Positions 1-6,228 of a stretch of 38,322 bases of DNA are shown one piece after another. The stretch's first letter is position 1; each line of letters opens with the position of its first letter. The notes under the pieces are model-generated. The model had not been told where the DNA came from. It searched no databases and was given only the letters and a program-made list of their open reading frames with translations. The stretch covers positions 1 to 38,322 of the forward strand of contig JAGVXP010000034.1 of the NCBI GenBank assembly GCA_018303725.1, read 5' to 3'. The DNA is from Candidatus Woesearchaeota archaeon. GTDB taxonomy: Archaea; Nanobdellota; Nanobdellia; Woesearchaeales; JAGVXP01. A program made the translations under genes and the position numbers.

Positions 1-4
1 TCAT

Positions 5-70
5 GGTTGGGTATGCTCCAACCACCCCTCATAGAGCCTTACGGCTCTTGGGGGGTTATTAATTTTTCTA
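5..70 (+). terminator. Two abutting GC-rich hairpins then a T-rich tract at the window edge
   Basis: GGTTGG (5-10) pairs with CCAACC (18-23). A second stem has CCCC (25-28) against the G-run (50-55) and AGAGCC (33-38) against GGCTCT (43-48) with a TTAC loop. A T-rich stretch follows to about 70. This looks like the 3' end of a transcript or structured RNA lying mostly upstream of the window. Strand and identity are inferred. Confidence 0.35.
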
Positions 71-139
71 TGAGATTTTCACCAAAGCCTATTTAATAGA
101 AAGATTTAAATAGCCGTAACTAAACACAAATCAAAAAAT

Positions 140-265
140 ATGATAAAACCATTGAGGCAATTTACTGTTAGAAAGCTAAGAGGGCCAACAAGTAGTTTAA
201 TAAAGTTGGTATGGAACATAGACGGCCCAGGAGGAAATAAAAGGCTCTGTAAACAAAAAATATAA
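140..265 (+). CDS. Small basic hypothetical protein (41 aa)
   Basis: An ATG at 140 opens a 41-codon frame, MIKPLRQFTV at the N-terminus, rich in Lys and Arg, ending TAA at 265. A TATA-like TTTAAATA at 105-112 lies about 30 nt upstream, so the mRNA would be nearly leaderless, as for other genes in this window. No domain is recognised. The frame contains an internal GGAGGAAATAAA stretch (about 230-241) that could instead be a Shine-Dalgarno for something else, though no suitable ATG follows. It could be a chance ORF; the promoter position is the main support. Confidence 0.3.
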   Translation: MIKPLRQFTVRKLRGPTSSLIKLVWNIDGPGGNKRLCKQKI

Positions 266-306
266 TAAAATACTAATTACAGGCAAAACTATTTCTGGTG
301 GTTGAT

Positions 307-465
307 ATGTCAAAAACTATTAAATGTCCCTTATGCAATTATACATTAGGAGAAGAGGACCAATATACCGGATACTGCTCAATATGCGGAGAAGAACTAA
401 AGCAACTAGATGAGGTGGATCAAATGGACAAAAGAAAGAAAGAGGTAAAAAATAAAAGTATTTGA
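307..465 (+). CDS. Zinc-ribbon microprotein (52 aa)
   Basis: ATG at 307 opens a 52-aa frame beginning MSKTIKCPLCNYTLGEED. Two CxxC knuckles, CPLC (residues 7-10) and CSIC (about 24-27), form a four-Cys zinc ribbon, followed by a charged tail (KRKKEVKNK). A GGTGG at 298-302 sits just before the start as a weak Shine-Dalgarno. Such stand-alone zinc ribbons are common in archaea and may bind nucleic acid or partner proteins; no specific function can be given. The two knuckles in frame with the ATG make chance unlikely. It lies between two other tiny ORFs and upstream of eS17. Confidence 0.65.
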   Translation: MSKTIKCPLCNYTLGEEDQYTGYCSICGEELKQLDEVDQMDKRKKEVKNKSI

Positions 466-531
466 ATTCACTAAGGGAAGCTTTTTATAACTTCAAGAAT
501 TATTAAAAAAAGGAAAAACAATTCAAGGATA

Positions 532-545
532 AGGAGGTAATAAGA
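532..545 (+). promoter_or_regulatory. Strong Shine-Dalgarno for the 23-aa ORF
   Basis: AAGGAGGTAA at 531-540 is close to a perfect anti-Shine-Dalgarno complement and sits 7 nt before the ATG at 546. A TATA-like CTTTTTATAA (481-490) lies about 60 nt upstream of the start. This is the best ribosome-binding site in the first kilobase and decides that a very short frame is translated. Confidence 0.6.
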
Positions 546-617
546 ATGGAAGATTGGGAATATCCACACCTTTACGATGATGAAGGGGATTCGGACAATG
601 ATGAAGAAGGCTATTAG
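546..617 (+). CDS. Acidic 23-aa microprotein
   Basis: The frame reads MEDWEYPHLYDDEGD and continues DNDEEGY to a TAG at 617. About half the residues are Asp or Glu, with aromatic Trp/Tyr near the N-terminus and a C-terminal Tyr. The evidence for translation is the near-perfect Shine-Dalgarno at optimal spacing and an upstream TATA-like box. No homolog is recognised. It is too small for a fold of its own; it might be a leader peptide for eS17 at 693, or a free acidic peptide. Role unknown. Confidence 0.5.
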   Translation: MEDWEYPHLYDDEGDSDNDEEGY

Positions 618-692
618 TTATTGATGTTAATTTTAAATAGCTTTATTTTTTATTTTTTAAATAAACAAAAAAATTGCAAATAGTGGAGTAAA

Positions 693-911
693 ATGGGAAG
701 AATCAAAACAACCTTAATAAAGAGAGTAACACATGAATTAATGAGGCTTCATTTCAATGAATTTACTGATGACTTTAATAAAAATAAAGGAATTGTTAAT
801 AAATTTGTTTCAATTTCTTCTAAAAAATTGAGGAATGCTATTGCAGGCTACGCAACAAGGTTAATCAAAAAAAGCAAAGAAAGCAAAGACACCATTTTAA
901 ACCAATACTAA
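693..911 (+). CDS. rps17e: Small ribosomal subunit protein eS17
   Basis: The 72-aa product starts MGRIKTTLIKRVTHELM and contains the family signature ISSKKLRNAIAGYATRLIKK (about residues 41-60), matching archaeal/eukaryotic eS17, a small-subunit protein absent from bacteria. The length fits archaeal members (about 60-80 aa). A GTGGAG Shine-Dalgarno lies at 682-687, just before the ATG, and T-rich TATA-like sequence lies at 635-660. It is preceded by two micro-ORFs and followed by the membrane-channel operon. The gene places the window in an archaeon. Confidence 0.95.
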   Translation: MGRIKTTLIKRVTHELMRLHFNEFTDDFNKNKGIVNKFVSISSKKLRNAIAGYATRLIKKSKESKDTILNQY

Positions 912-1046
912 GAGGATTTCTATCCACCATGAAAAAGTTTATATCTTTAAACCAATTGTTTAGTCAGTTAAGGAGTAAGGGTTTTAATACATGGCTTGAT
1001 AGGCTGACCTTTTTAAAAATAGGGCATCCAACAAATAATCAAAAGG

Positions 1047-1529
1047 GTGTTTATATTGGCTAGATTTGTCCCTATAAACGAGATTGTAGAGCAAATAAAA
1101 GAGAGGAGACCTAACTTTGTTAGAATCATTGACAGGATAACTTTTAAAAAAATTTTTTTATATTGGATGTTGTACATGTTTAGTTTTGGGGTTATCTTTT
1201 TCTTGTTATCTTTTACACAAAATGACGGGGTTTTGTACAAGCAGGAAAGGCTAAGCCAGTCTATTGGTGGTTTTGTCACAGCGCAGTATTTCAGCTTTAT
1301 CACTTCAGCATCCGCATCGCAAGGCTATGGGGACATAATGCCTCATGGCATATCCAGGATATTTGCTGTAATAGAAGCTGTTTCAGGTTTGATAATATTC
1401 GGACTGCTGATATCCAAACTGGTTTCAAAAAAGCAGGATATGATACTTAACGAATTATATGAATTGTCATTTAATGAAAAAATTAACAGGCTAAGGTCTT
1501 CCCTTTTAAGAAAATTCTCGACCCCATGA
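1047..1529 (+). CDS. Two-TM potassium-channel-like protein
   Basis: The 160-aa protein has a charged N-terminus, TM1 (about 36-55), a pore-helix-like segment (76-90), a filter-like SQGYGD (91-96) and TM2 (about 105-125), ending in a basic tail. This is the Ion_trans_2 layout (TM-P-TM) of a tetrameric K+ channel subunit. The canonical filter is T(V/I)GYGD; here Ser-Gln replaces Thr-Val, which could change selectivity. The start chosen is GTG 1047; the frame is open back to a TAG at 1020-1022 with no ATG. TATA-like sequence lies at 937-950. Its last four bases (ATGA) overlap the next start, so it is translationally coupled to the 101-aa gene and to the methyltransferase. Confidence 0.7.
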   Translation: MFILARFVPINEIVEQIKERRPNFVRIIDRITFKKIFLYWMLYMFSFGVIFFLLSFTQNDGVLYKQERLSQSIGGFVTAQYFSFITSASASQGYGDIMPHGISRIFAVIEAVSGLIIFGLLISKLVSKKQDMILNELYELSFNEKINRLRSSLLRKFSTP

Positions 1530-1831
1530 ATACAGAACTTCTTTTTAGCAGTATAATTCATTCATTTGAAAAACTAAACGAGTTGATGCATCTCCTAAAT
1601 GAAAATAAGCTAGACTGGAAGAGAGAAACAACCTTGAATCTAATAAACAGATGTCTGTCTTTAAATAACACTCTTTTTGATAAATTAAATGTTTCCAAAA
1701 ACCTTGCTGAAAAAACCGTTATTGATTTGAATGCACAAAAAAATAAAGTGATTGAAATGATAAAAAATGGGTTAATAGCGCCGCAGGAACAAAATGTTGC
1801 CCCCGATACTGACCAAAAAGGAAGCGGATAG
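1526..1831 (+). CDS. Small helical hypothetical protein in the channel operon
   Basis: The 101-aa product is predicted to be mainly helical and amphipathic (FEKLNELMHLLNENKLDW near the N-terminus), with a polar Gly/Asp/Gln C-terminal tail. No domain is recognised. Its ATG overlaps the stop of the channel gene by four bases, and its 3' end overlaps the methyltransferase start by 38 bases, so all three genes are probably one transcript with coupled translation. The long downstream overlap is unusual but both frames look coding. Function unknown; it may be a partner of either neighbour. Confidence 0.65.
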   Translation: MNTELLFSSIIHSFEKLNELMHLLNENKLDWKRETTLNLINRCLSLNNTLFDKLNVSKNLAEKTVIDLNAQKNKVIEMIKNGLIAPQEQNVAPDTDQKGSG

Positions 1832-2624
1832 GATTATCAGCAAAAAAGAAGGCGCTGCTAGCTTATCATTAGATTTGGGCATATCTTCAGCAACAGTTCT
1901 GATAAAAGATGGTTTTGTTAACATACAAAAACAAAAAATACCTTTATCAGCTTTACAAAAAATAAAAGAAAAAACCTGTTATATTTTAGAAGATAATATT
2001 CCTAAGCAAATAGCTTTTTTCTCAGACGAAACAAGCCTTTACTACAAGCTGCTCCCCACGCAAAACTGGCCAACAATTACACTATCCTCAACACCTATGC
2101 ACAGGTATTCAACAATTCTGCCAAAAAAAGACACTGAATTGAAAATAAAAGAGATAAGCCCCGTTAAGGGTATAGTGCTGGACACATGTTGCGGTTTGGG
2201 GTACACTGCTATCTTATCCTCAAAAAATGCGGAAAAGGTATATACTTTTGAGAAAGATAAAAACGTTCTTCGCATTGCAGAATTTAACCCATATTCAAAA
2301 GAGCTTTTTTCTAATGAAAAAATCGAGATTCGCCAAAAAAATATTTTTGAAGAAATAAGCCAGTTTGAAGATTCCTTTTTTGATAGAATCATCCATGACC
2401 CTCCGACATTTAAATATTCTCCAGAACTTTATTCAAGGGAATTCCATGCAGAGTTGTACAGGGTTTTAAAGAAAGGTGGTATTTTATACCATTATTGCCC
2501 CTGCCCTCAAAAAACAAAAGAGAGGAAATTCTATCCTAAAATAGTAAAACAATTAAGGGGAGTTGGATTTAAAAAAGTTGAGTATCATGCAGAATCATCA
2601 GGCGTGAGAGCCTTAAAATTTTGA
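1794..2624 (+). CDS. Predicted archaeal SAM-dependent methyltransferase (COG2521-like)
   Basis: The 276-aa protein has an N-terminal region of about 115 residues followed by a Rossmann-fold class I methyltransferase. The SAM-binding loop is VLDTCCGLGYTAI (128-140), the acidic strand-2 residue is in TFEKD (151-155), and the catalytic-loop motif is IIHDPPTF (199-206). The set DTC-GLGYTA, NPYS and HDPPTF is what I recall for COG2521, an archaea-specific family of unknown substrate. HDPP resembles N-methyltransferase (N/D)PP(F/Y) motifs, suggesting a nucleic-acid or amino-group target; that is inference. The start at 1794 overlaps the preceding gene by 38 nt, and the fold begins well inside, so a later start cannot be excluded. 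Confidence 0.85.
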   Translation: MLPPILTKKEADRIISKKEGAASLSLDLGISSATVLIKDGFVNIQKQKIPLSALQKIKEKTCYILEDNIPKQIAFFSDETSLYYKLLPTQNWPTITLSSTPMHRYSTILPKKDTELKIKEISPVKGIVLDTCCGLGYTAILSSKNAEKVYTFEKDKNVLRIAEFNPYSKELFSNEKIEIRQKNIFEEISQFEDSFFDRIIHDPPTFKYSPELYSREFHAELYRVLKKGGILYHYCPCPQKTKERKFYPKIVKQLRGVGFKKVEYHAESSGVRALKF

Positions 2625-2693
2625 GCTGATATTCTCGAGAAAATTGTCAAAAAATAATAACATTTAAATAAAACACTTTAAATCTTAACCATA

Positions 2694-4472
2694 ATGAAAC
2701 CCCTGACAGCAAAAGAGCTAAAGCAGCTGTATTTAAAATTTTTCAATGAAAAAAAGCACTCTATTATTAGTTCTTCATCTTTAATCCCGGAGCATGACCC
2801 TACTGTTTTGTTTACAACAGCCGGGATGCACCCTTTAGTGCCTTACCTGATGGGGCAGCCTCATCCGCAGGGTAAAAGATTGGCTGACTGCCAGAAATGC
2901 ATAAGAACAGATGATATAGATGAAGTTGGTGATCCTTCTCATTTAACATTTTTTGAAATGTTAGGCAATTGGTCTTTAGGTGATTACTGGAAAAAGGAAG
3001 CGATTGAATGGAGCTATGAATTTTTAACAGACAAAAAATGGCTTGGGGTAGACAAGAATAAAATCTATATTTCTGTTTTTAAAGGGGATGGAGATGCCCC
3101 TAAGGATGAGGAATCAGCTAAATCATGGCAGTCTTTAGGCATCCCAAAAGACCGCATTTTCTTTTTTCCCAAAAAAGACAACTGGTGGGGACCAGCTGGG
3201 AAAACAGGTCCTTGCGGTCCGGATACAGAGATGTTTATTGACACAGGAAAAGAGCCTTGCTCAAAAGAATGCAGGCCAGGATGCAGCTGCGGGAAATATT
3301 TTGAAGTCTGGAATGATGTTTTCATGCAGTACAATAAAACAGTAGATGGAGGATATGAAAAGCTAAAGCAGCAGAATGTTGATACCGGAATGGGCCTGGA
3401 AAGGACAGCAGCCATATTGCAGGGCAAAAAAACAGTTTATGAAATTGAAACATTTTTGCCAATAGGCAATAAAATAAAAGAATCAGCCAATATCAAAAAC
3501 CCAGATGAGAAACAAGAGCTCTCAATCAGGATTATAACAGACCATGTAAAAGCAGCAACATTTATACTGGGGGATGATTTGGGCATTGCTCCCTCCAACT
3601 TAGACCAGGGTTATATTTTAAGGAGATTTATCAGGCGTTCAATAAGGCATGGTAAATTATTAGGCATAGAAAAAGAATTTCTAACAGAACTGGCTAAAAT
3701 AGTCATTGATTTACACAAAGAAGACTATAAAGAACTGGAAAAAAACAGGAATTTTATTTTAGATGAGCTGAGAAAAGAGGATGACAAATTCAGGAAGACA
3801 CTGGAAACTGGGCTAAGAAAATTTGAAAAAATGGTTGTAGATAACAAGATCTCAGGAAAAGAGGCTTTCTTATTGTTCCAGTCCTTTGGTTTTCCAATAG
3901 AAATGACTGAAGAATTAGCTAGAGAAAAAAACATTAAAGTTGATGTTAGGGGTTTTGAAGCTGAGTTTAAAAAACATCAGGAACTAAGCAGAATAGGCGC
4001 AGAAAAAAGATTCAAAGGTGGTTTAGGAGATCATTCAACTGAAACAACTAAACTGCATACAGCCACTCACTTGCTTAATCAAGCTTTAAGGGAAGTTCTT
4101 GGCAAAAAAGACATTTTCCAAAAGGGCTCCAATATAACTCCAGAGCGTTTAAGATTTGACTTCAATTTTGACAGAAAATTAACGCCAGAAGAAATAAAAA
4201 AAGTAGAAGACTGGGTAAATGAAAGGATAAAGGAAGAATTATCAGTAAAAAAAGATGAAATGACAGTAGAGGAAGCAAAGAAAAAAGGAGCTCAAGGGGT
4301 TTTCGAGTATAAATATGGTGAAAAAGTATTTGTTTATACTATTGGGAATAAATCAATTGAGATATGCGGCGGTCCTCATATTGAAAATACTTCTGAATTA
4401 GGGCATTTTAAAATAAAGAAAGAAGAAAGTATTGCTGCTGGTGTTAGAAGGATTAAAGCTGTTTTAGAATAA
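2694..4472 (+). CDS. alaS: Alanyl-tRNA synthetase, short CPR/bacterial-like form
   Basis: The enzyme charges tRNA-Ala. The 592-aa protein has the class II catalytic domain (motif 2 region FFEMLGNWSLGDYWKKEA; motif 3 GMGLERT), a tRNA-recognition region (about 265-440), and the editing domain with zinc ligands HTATH (about 455-459) and CGGPH (about 558-562). It ends straight after the editing domain, so the C-Ala domain of full-length AlaRS (about 850-950 aa) is absent. The N-terminus begins directly at the bacterial-style catalytic domain without the archaeal extension, and the CxxxCxxxCxCGKYFEVWNDVFMQY stretch recalls Patescibacteria/CPR enzymes. TTTAAATA at 2663-2670 lies about 27 nt before the ATG: a leaderless mRNA. 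Its stop abuts the convergent gene at 4473. Confidence 0.95.
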   Translation: MKPLTAKELKQLYLKFFNEKKHSIISSSSLIPEHDPTVLFTTAGMHPLVPYLMGQPHPQGKRLADCQKCIRTDDIDEVGDPSHLTFFEMLGNWSLGDYWKKEAIEWSYEFLTDKKWLGVDKNKIYISVFKGDGDAPKDEESAKSWQSLGIPKDRIFFFPKKDNWWGPAGKTGPCGPDTEMFIDTGKEPCSKECRPGCSCGKYFEVWNDVFMQYNKTVDGGYEKLKQQNVDTGMGLERTAAILQGKKTVYEIETFLPIGNKIKESANIKNPDEKQELSIRIITDHVKAATFILGDDLGIAPSNLDQGYILRRFIRRSIRHGKLLGIEKEFLTELAKIVIDLHKEDYKELEKNRNFILDELRKEDDKFRKTLETGLRKFEKMVVDNKISGKEAFLLFQSFGFPIEMTEELAREKNIKVDVRGFEAEFKKHQELSRIGAEKRFKGGLGDHSTETTKLHTATHLLNQALREVLGKKDIFQKGSNITPERLRFDFNFDRKLTPEEIKKVEDWVNERIKEELSVKKDEMTVEEAKKKGAQGVFEYKYGEKVFVYTIGNKSIEICGGPHIENTSELGHFKIKKEESIAAGVRRIKAVLE

Positions 4473-4745
4473 TCACAACCCAAAAGTCTCAGAAAACTCT
4501 TTTATCTTCTTGAACTCATTGATATATCTTACCCCATTCTCAGTTATCAAATAAAATTTGTTCTTGCCATCAGTTTTTTCTTCCACCATGTTTTTCTTTA
4601 TTAATTCATTAAGATACTCTTTCATCTTGTTATGTGAAAGATTTGATTTATAAAGCAGGTGGGTCGGCTTTATCTTGCCTCCCTTGTTCTGTATGGCTTT
4701 TAAAATATCATGAATTATCTCTATTTTTGTTCTTCTTAAAATCAT
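4473..4745 (-). CDS. Archaeal winged-helix DNA-binding protein
   Basis: The 90-aa protein is a single winged-helix domain of the HTH_45-like archaeal type: RTKIEIIHDILKAIQNKGGK, then KPTHLLYKSNLSHNKMKEYL as the recognition region, then a wing ending in YLITENGVRYINEFKKI. It starts inside the last four bases of the 7-TM gene at 4742-5431 (4742-4745 shared), so the two are co-transcribed and translationally coupled. Pairing of a multi-spanning membrane protein with a small wHTH recurs in archaea and suggests membrane-linked regulation, but that is inference. Confidence 0.8.
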   Translation of the reverse strand: MILRRTKIEIIHDILKAIQNKGGKIKPTHLLYKSNLSHNKMKEYLNELIKKNMVEEKTDGKNKFYLITENGVRYINEFKKIKEFSETFGL

Positions 4746-5431
4746 TTTTTAAGCACCAGAACTATAGTATAAAACAAAAGGAGATACCCAATAAGTTGTA
4801 ACACAGCTCCGACTACATATACACTCTGGCTCAATTCTACAAAAGAAAACACCACTTGGCTAAGAAAAATAGCAAAGAATGCCATAAAAACAAACTTTGA
4901 ATTGCCCTTTTTTTGTTTTTTATAGCTTTTCCAGTAATGCGCAGCTAAAAACAACAGCATCAAAGCCAGGGTTATATGGAAAGCAACAAAAGAAAACTCG
5001 CTATAGAGGGCAGTCACAACCATAAGATAAACCAAAAGGCCAATTATCTTTTTATCTCTTATCTTCAAGGCAACAACCAACAGCATCAAAAATGCCAATA
5101 ACACAAGAAATCTTGCAAATATAAACCCATAAAATTGGATATTGTATACCCAATCAATTCTCTGTATAACATATGATTTTACAACATCTACCTCGACACT
5201 CTTCTCAGCTAAACCCCTTGAGTATATAGTAATGTCTGACAGCATCTTAATAAAAAAAGATGCTGCTATCAAAAAGAAAGAAAAAGCAAAATAAAGGTAA
5301 TTCTTCTTGGGGATATACTTATAGCCCTTATAGCTGAAATATGTTATCAGCAAGGCAACAACTATATAGATTATATCAAACACAGACTCTATACCATGGA
5401 ACCAGTTAGCGCTATAGACATAAGTTACCAT
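4742..5431 (-). CDS. Seven-TM membrane protein
   Basis: The 229-aa protein has about seven hydrophobic segments (roughly residues 17-37, 45-66, 95-120, 129-146, 149-168, 180-198, 204-226) joined by short basic loops such as KSYKKQKKGN. No enzymatic motif is visible. A GGTG-containing site lies 6-10 nt before the ATG, and the minus-strand TATA is TTTATAAA near 5481-5489. It forms a two-gene operon with the winged-helix protein, overlapping by four bases. A sensor or transporter partner of that regulator is possible; the family is not recognised. Confidence 0.7.
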   Translation of the reverse strand: MVTYVYSANWFHGIESVFDIIYIVVALLITYFSYKGYKYIPKKNYLYFAFSFFLIAASFFIKMLSDITIYSRGLAEKSVEVDVVKSYVIQRIDWVYNIQFYGFIFARFLVLLAFLMLLVVALKIRDKKIIGLLVYLMVVTALYSEFSFVAFHITLALMLLFLAAHYWKSYKKQKKGNSKFVFMAFFAIFLSQVVFSFVELSQSVYVVGAVLQLIGYLLLFYTIVLVLKK

Positions 5432-5549
5432 CTATACACCAATATCCCATTATTTGTTTAAAAACTTTATGTTTTTCCCTTTATAAACCTTATGAATTTT
5501 TGTTCTTTACACGCCTTTCATAAGGTATTTATAAAGGCCCACCTATCCA

Positions 5550-5668
5550 ATATATTAAATATTATCTAAACCCCCTAAACACCTCCCAATATTGTTTTAA
5601 GGGGAAAACGAGAATGGAATGAAAATGTTGATAACCCCTCAACATTCCATCTCTCTTTCTTTTTTTCT
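5550..5668 (+). ncRNA. Candidate structured small RNA with possible pseudoknot
   Basis: The region has a TATA-like TATTTATAAA (5526-5535), then a CCCC/GGGG segment, then a two-tier hairpin: GAGAATGGA (5610-5618) pairs with TCCAT-TCTC (5646-5655), and ATGTTGA (5625-5631) pairs with TCAACAT (5639-5645) around the loop TAACCCC. The loop CCCC (5635-5638) could pair with GGGG at 5601-5604. A T-rich tract (5656-5668) follows, as for an archaeal terminator. No plus-strand gene precedes it, so it is not simply a gene terminator. The TATA box is palindromic, so strand is uncertain. Confidence 0.35.
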
Positions 5669-5685
5669 AAATTGTTAAGAAAAAA

Positions 5686-5964
5686 TTAAACCTTATAAAC
5701 CTCATCATGCTCCCTGGCATGCTCCTCTACTTTTAAGCCAATGCTCTGCCCATTCTTTGCTTCCTTGACATTCTTGTGCTCCATCTGCATCGAATCAACT
5801 GTCTGCTCAAAATCAGATGTAGCGCCTTTAATCCTTATTTTATCCCCCGAATTTAATGTTCCGCTTAGCTTTATTATAGCCACGCTTATATTTGTAAAAT
5901 AATGCGTTACCCTGCCTACCTTTACTCCTTCTTGTTTTTCTTCCTTAACCTCAGCTTCAGCCAT
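5686..5964 (-). CDS. EF-Tu domain II-like (translation-factor-like) small protein
   Basis: The product is a free-standing beta-barrel resembling domain II of translation GTPases and the C-terminal domain of U32 peptidases: KVGRVTHYFTNISVAIIKL, GDKIRIKGATSDFEQTVDSM, and a C-terminal GLKVEEHAREHDEVYKV. Archaeal genomes often label such 80-95-aa proteins translation elongation factor-like; no GTPase domain is present and the role is unknown. An upstream in-frame ATG at 5979 exists, but its codons form the GGGGGGTGAG Shine-Dalgarno for the ATG at 5964, so I take 5964 (92 aa). A minus-strand AAATTTAAATAG near 6001-6012 is the likely TATA box. Confidence 0.85.
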   Translation of the reverse strand: MAEAEVKEEKQEGVKVGRVTHYFTNISVAIIKLSGTLNSGDKIRIKGATSDFEQTVDSMQMEHKNVKEAKNGQSIGLKVEEHAREHDEVYKV

Positions 5965-6027
5965 AAACTCACCCCCCATCTGATGAGTAGTGTATAAAAA
6001 CTATTTAAATTTATTGATTAAAGATAC

Positions 6028-6168
6028 CTAAATACATAATATTATCCAAACAAACTCATAAACCAGTATAGAAGTTATCCCATCAGCTAACTTAATCATT
6101 CTCTTAAACAGCCAAGGTGGAGTTCTTCCATTGTGCAAGGGCAAATTAGCAAAACCTGTTTTTTGCAT
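6028..6168 (-). pseudogene. Truncated DUF763 N-terminal remnant (46 aa)
   Basis: On the minus strand an ATG at 6168 opens MQKTGFANLPLHNGRTPP, continuing WLFKRMIKLADGITS and stopping at 6028. The pattern G-x3-LPLHxGxxPxWLFxRM is the N-terminal signature of DUF763 proteins as I recall them. Those are about 350-400 aa, so only the first tenth is left; after about residue 38 the sequence drifts into hydrophobic residues and a stop. I read this as the decayed 5' end of a deleted gene. It lies between the EF-like gene and the PaaK-like gene, both also minus strand. Confidence 0.75.
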
Positions 6169-6228
6169 ATTATTAAGAAATAATTTTTTATTTATATTTG
6201 TTACGTAAACATGTCCAGTGGCCAGTGC

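Noticed and set aside
929-1063. 44-codon plus-strand frame (MKKFISLNQLFSQLRSKG) upstream of the channel gene
   Set aside because: The TATA-like sequence that best fits the channel gene (937-950) lies inside it, there is no Shine-Dalgarno, and it overlaps the channel start in another frame.
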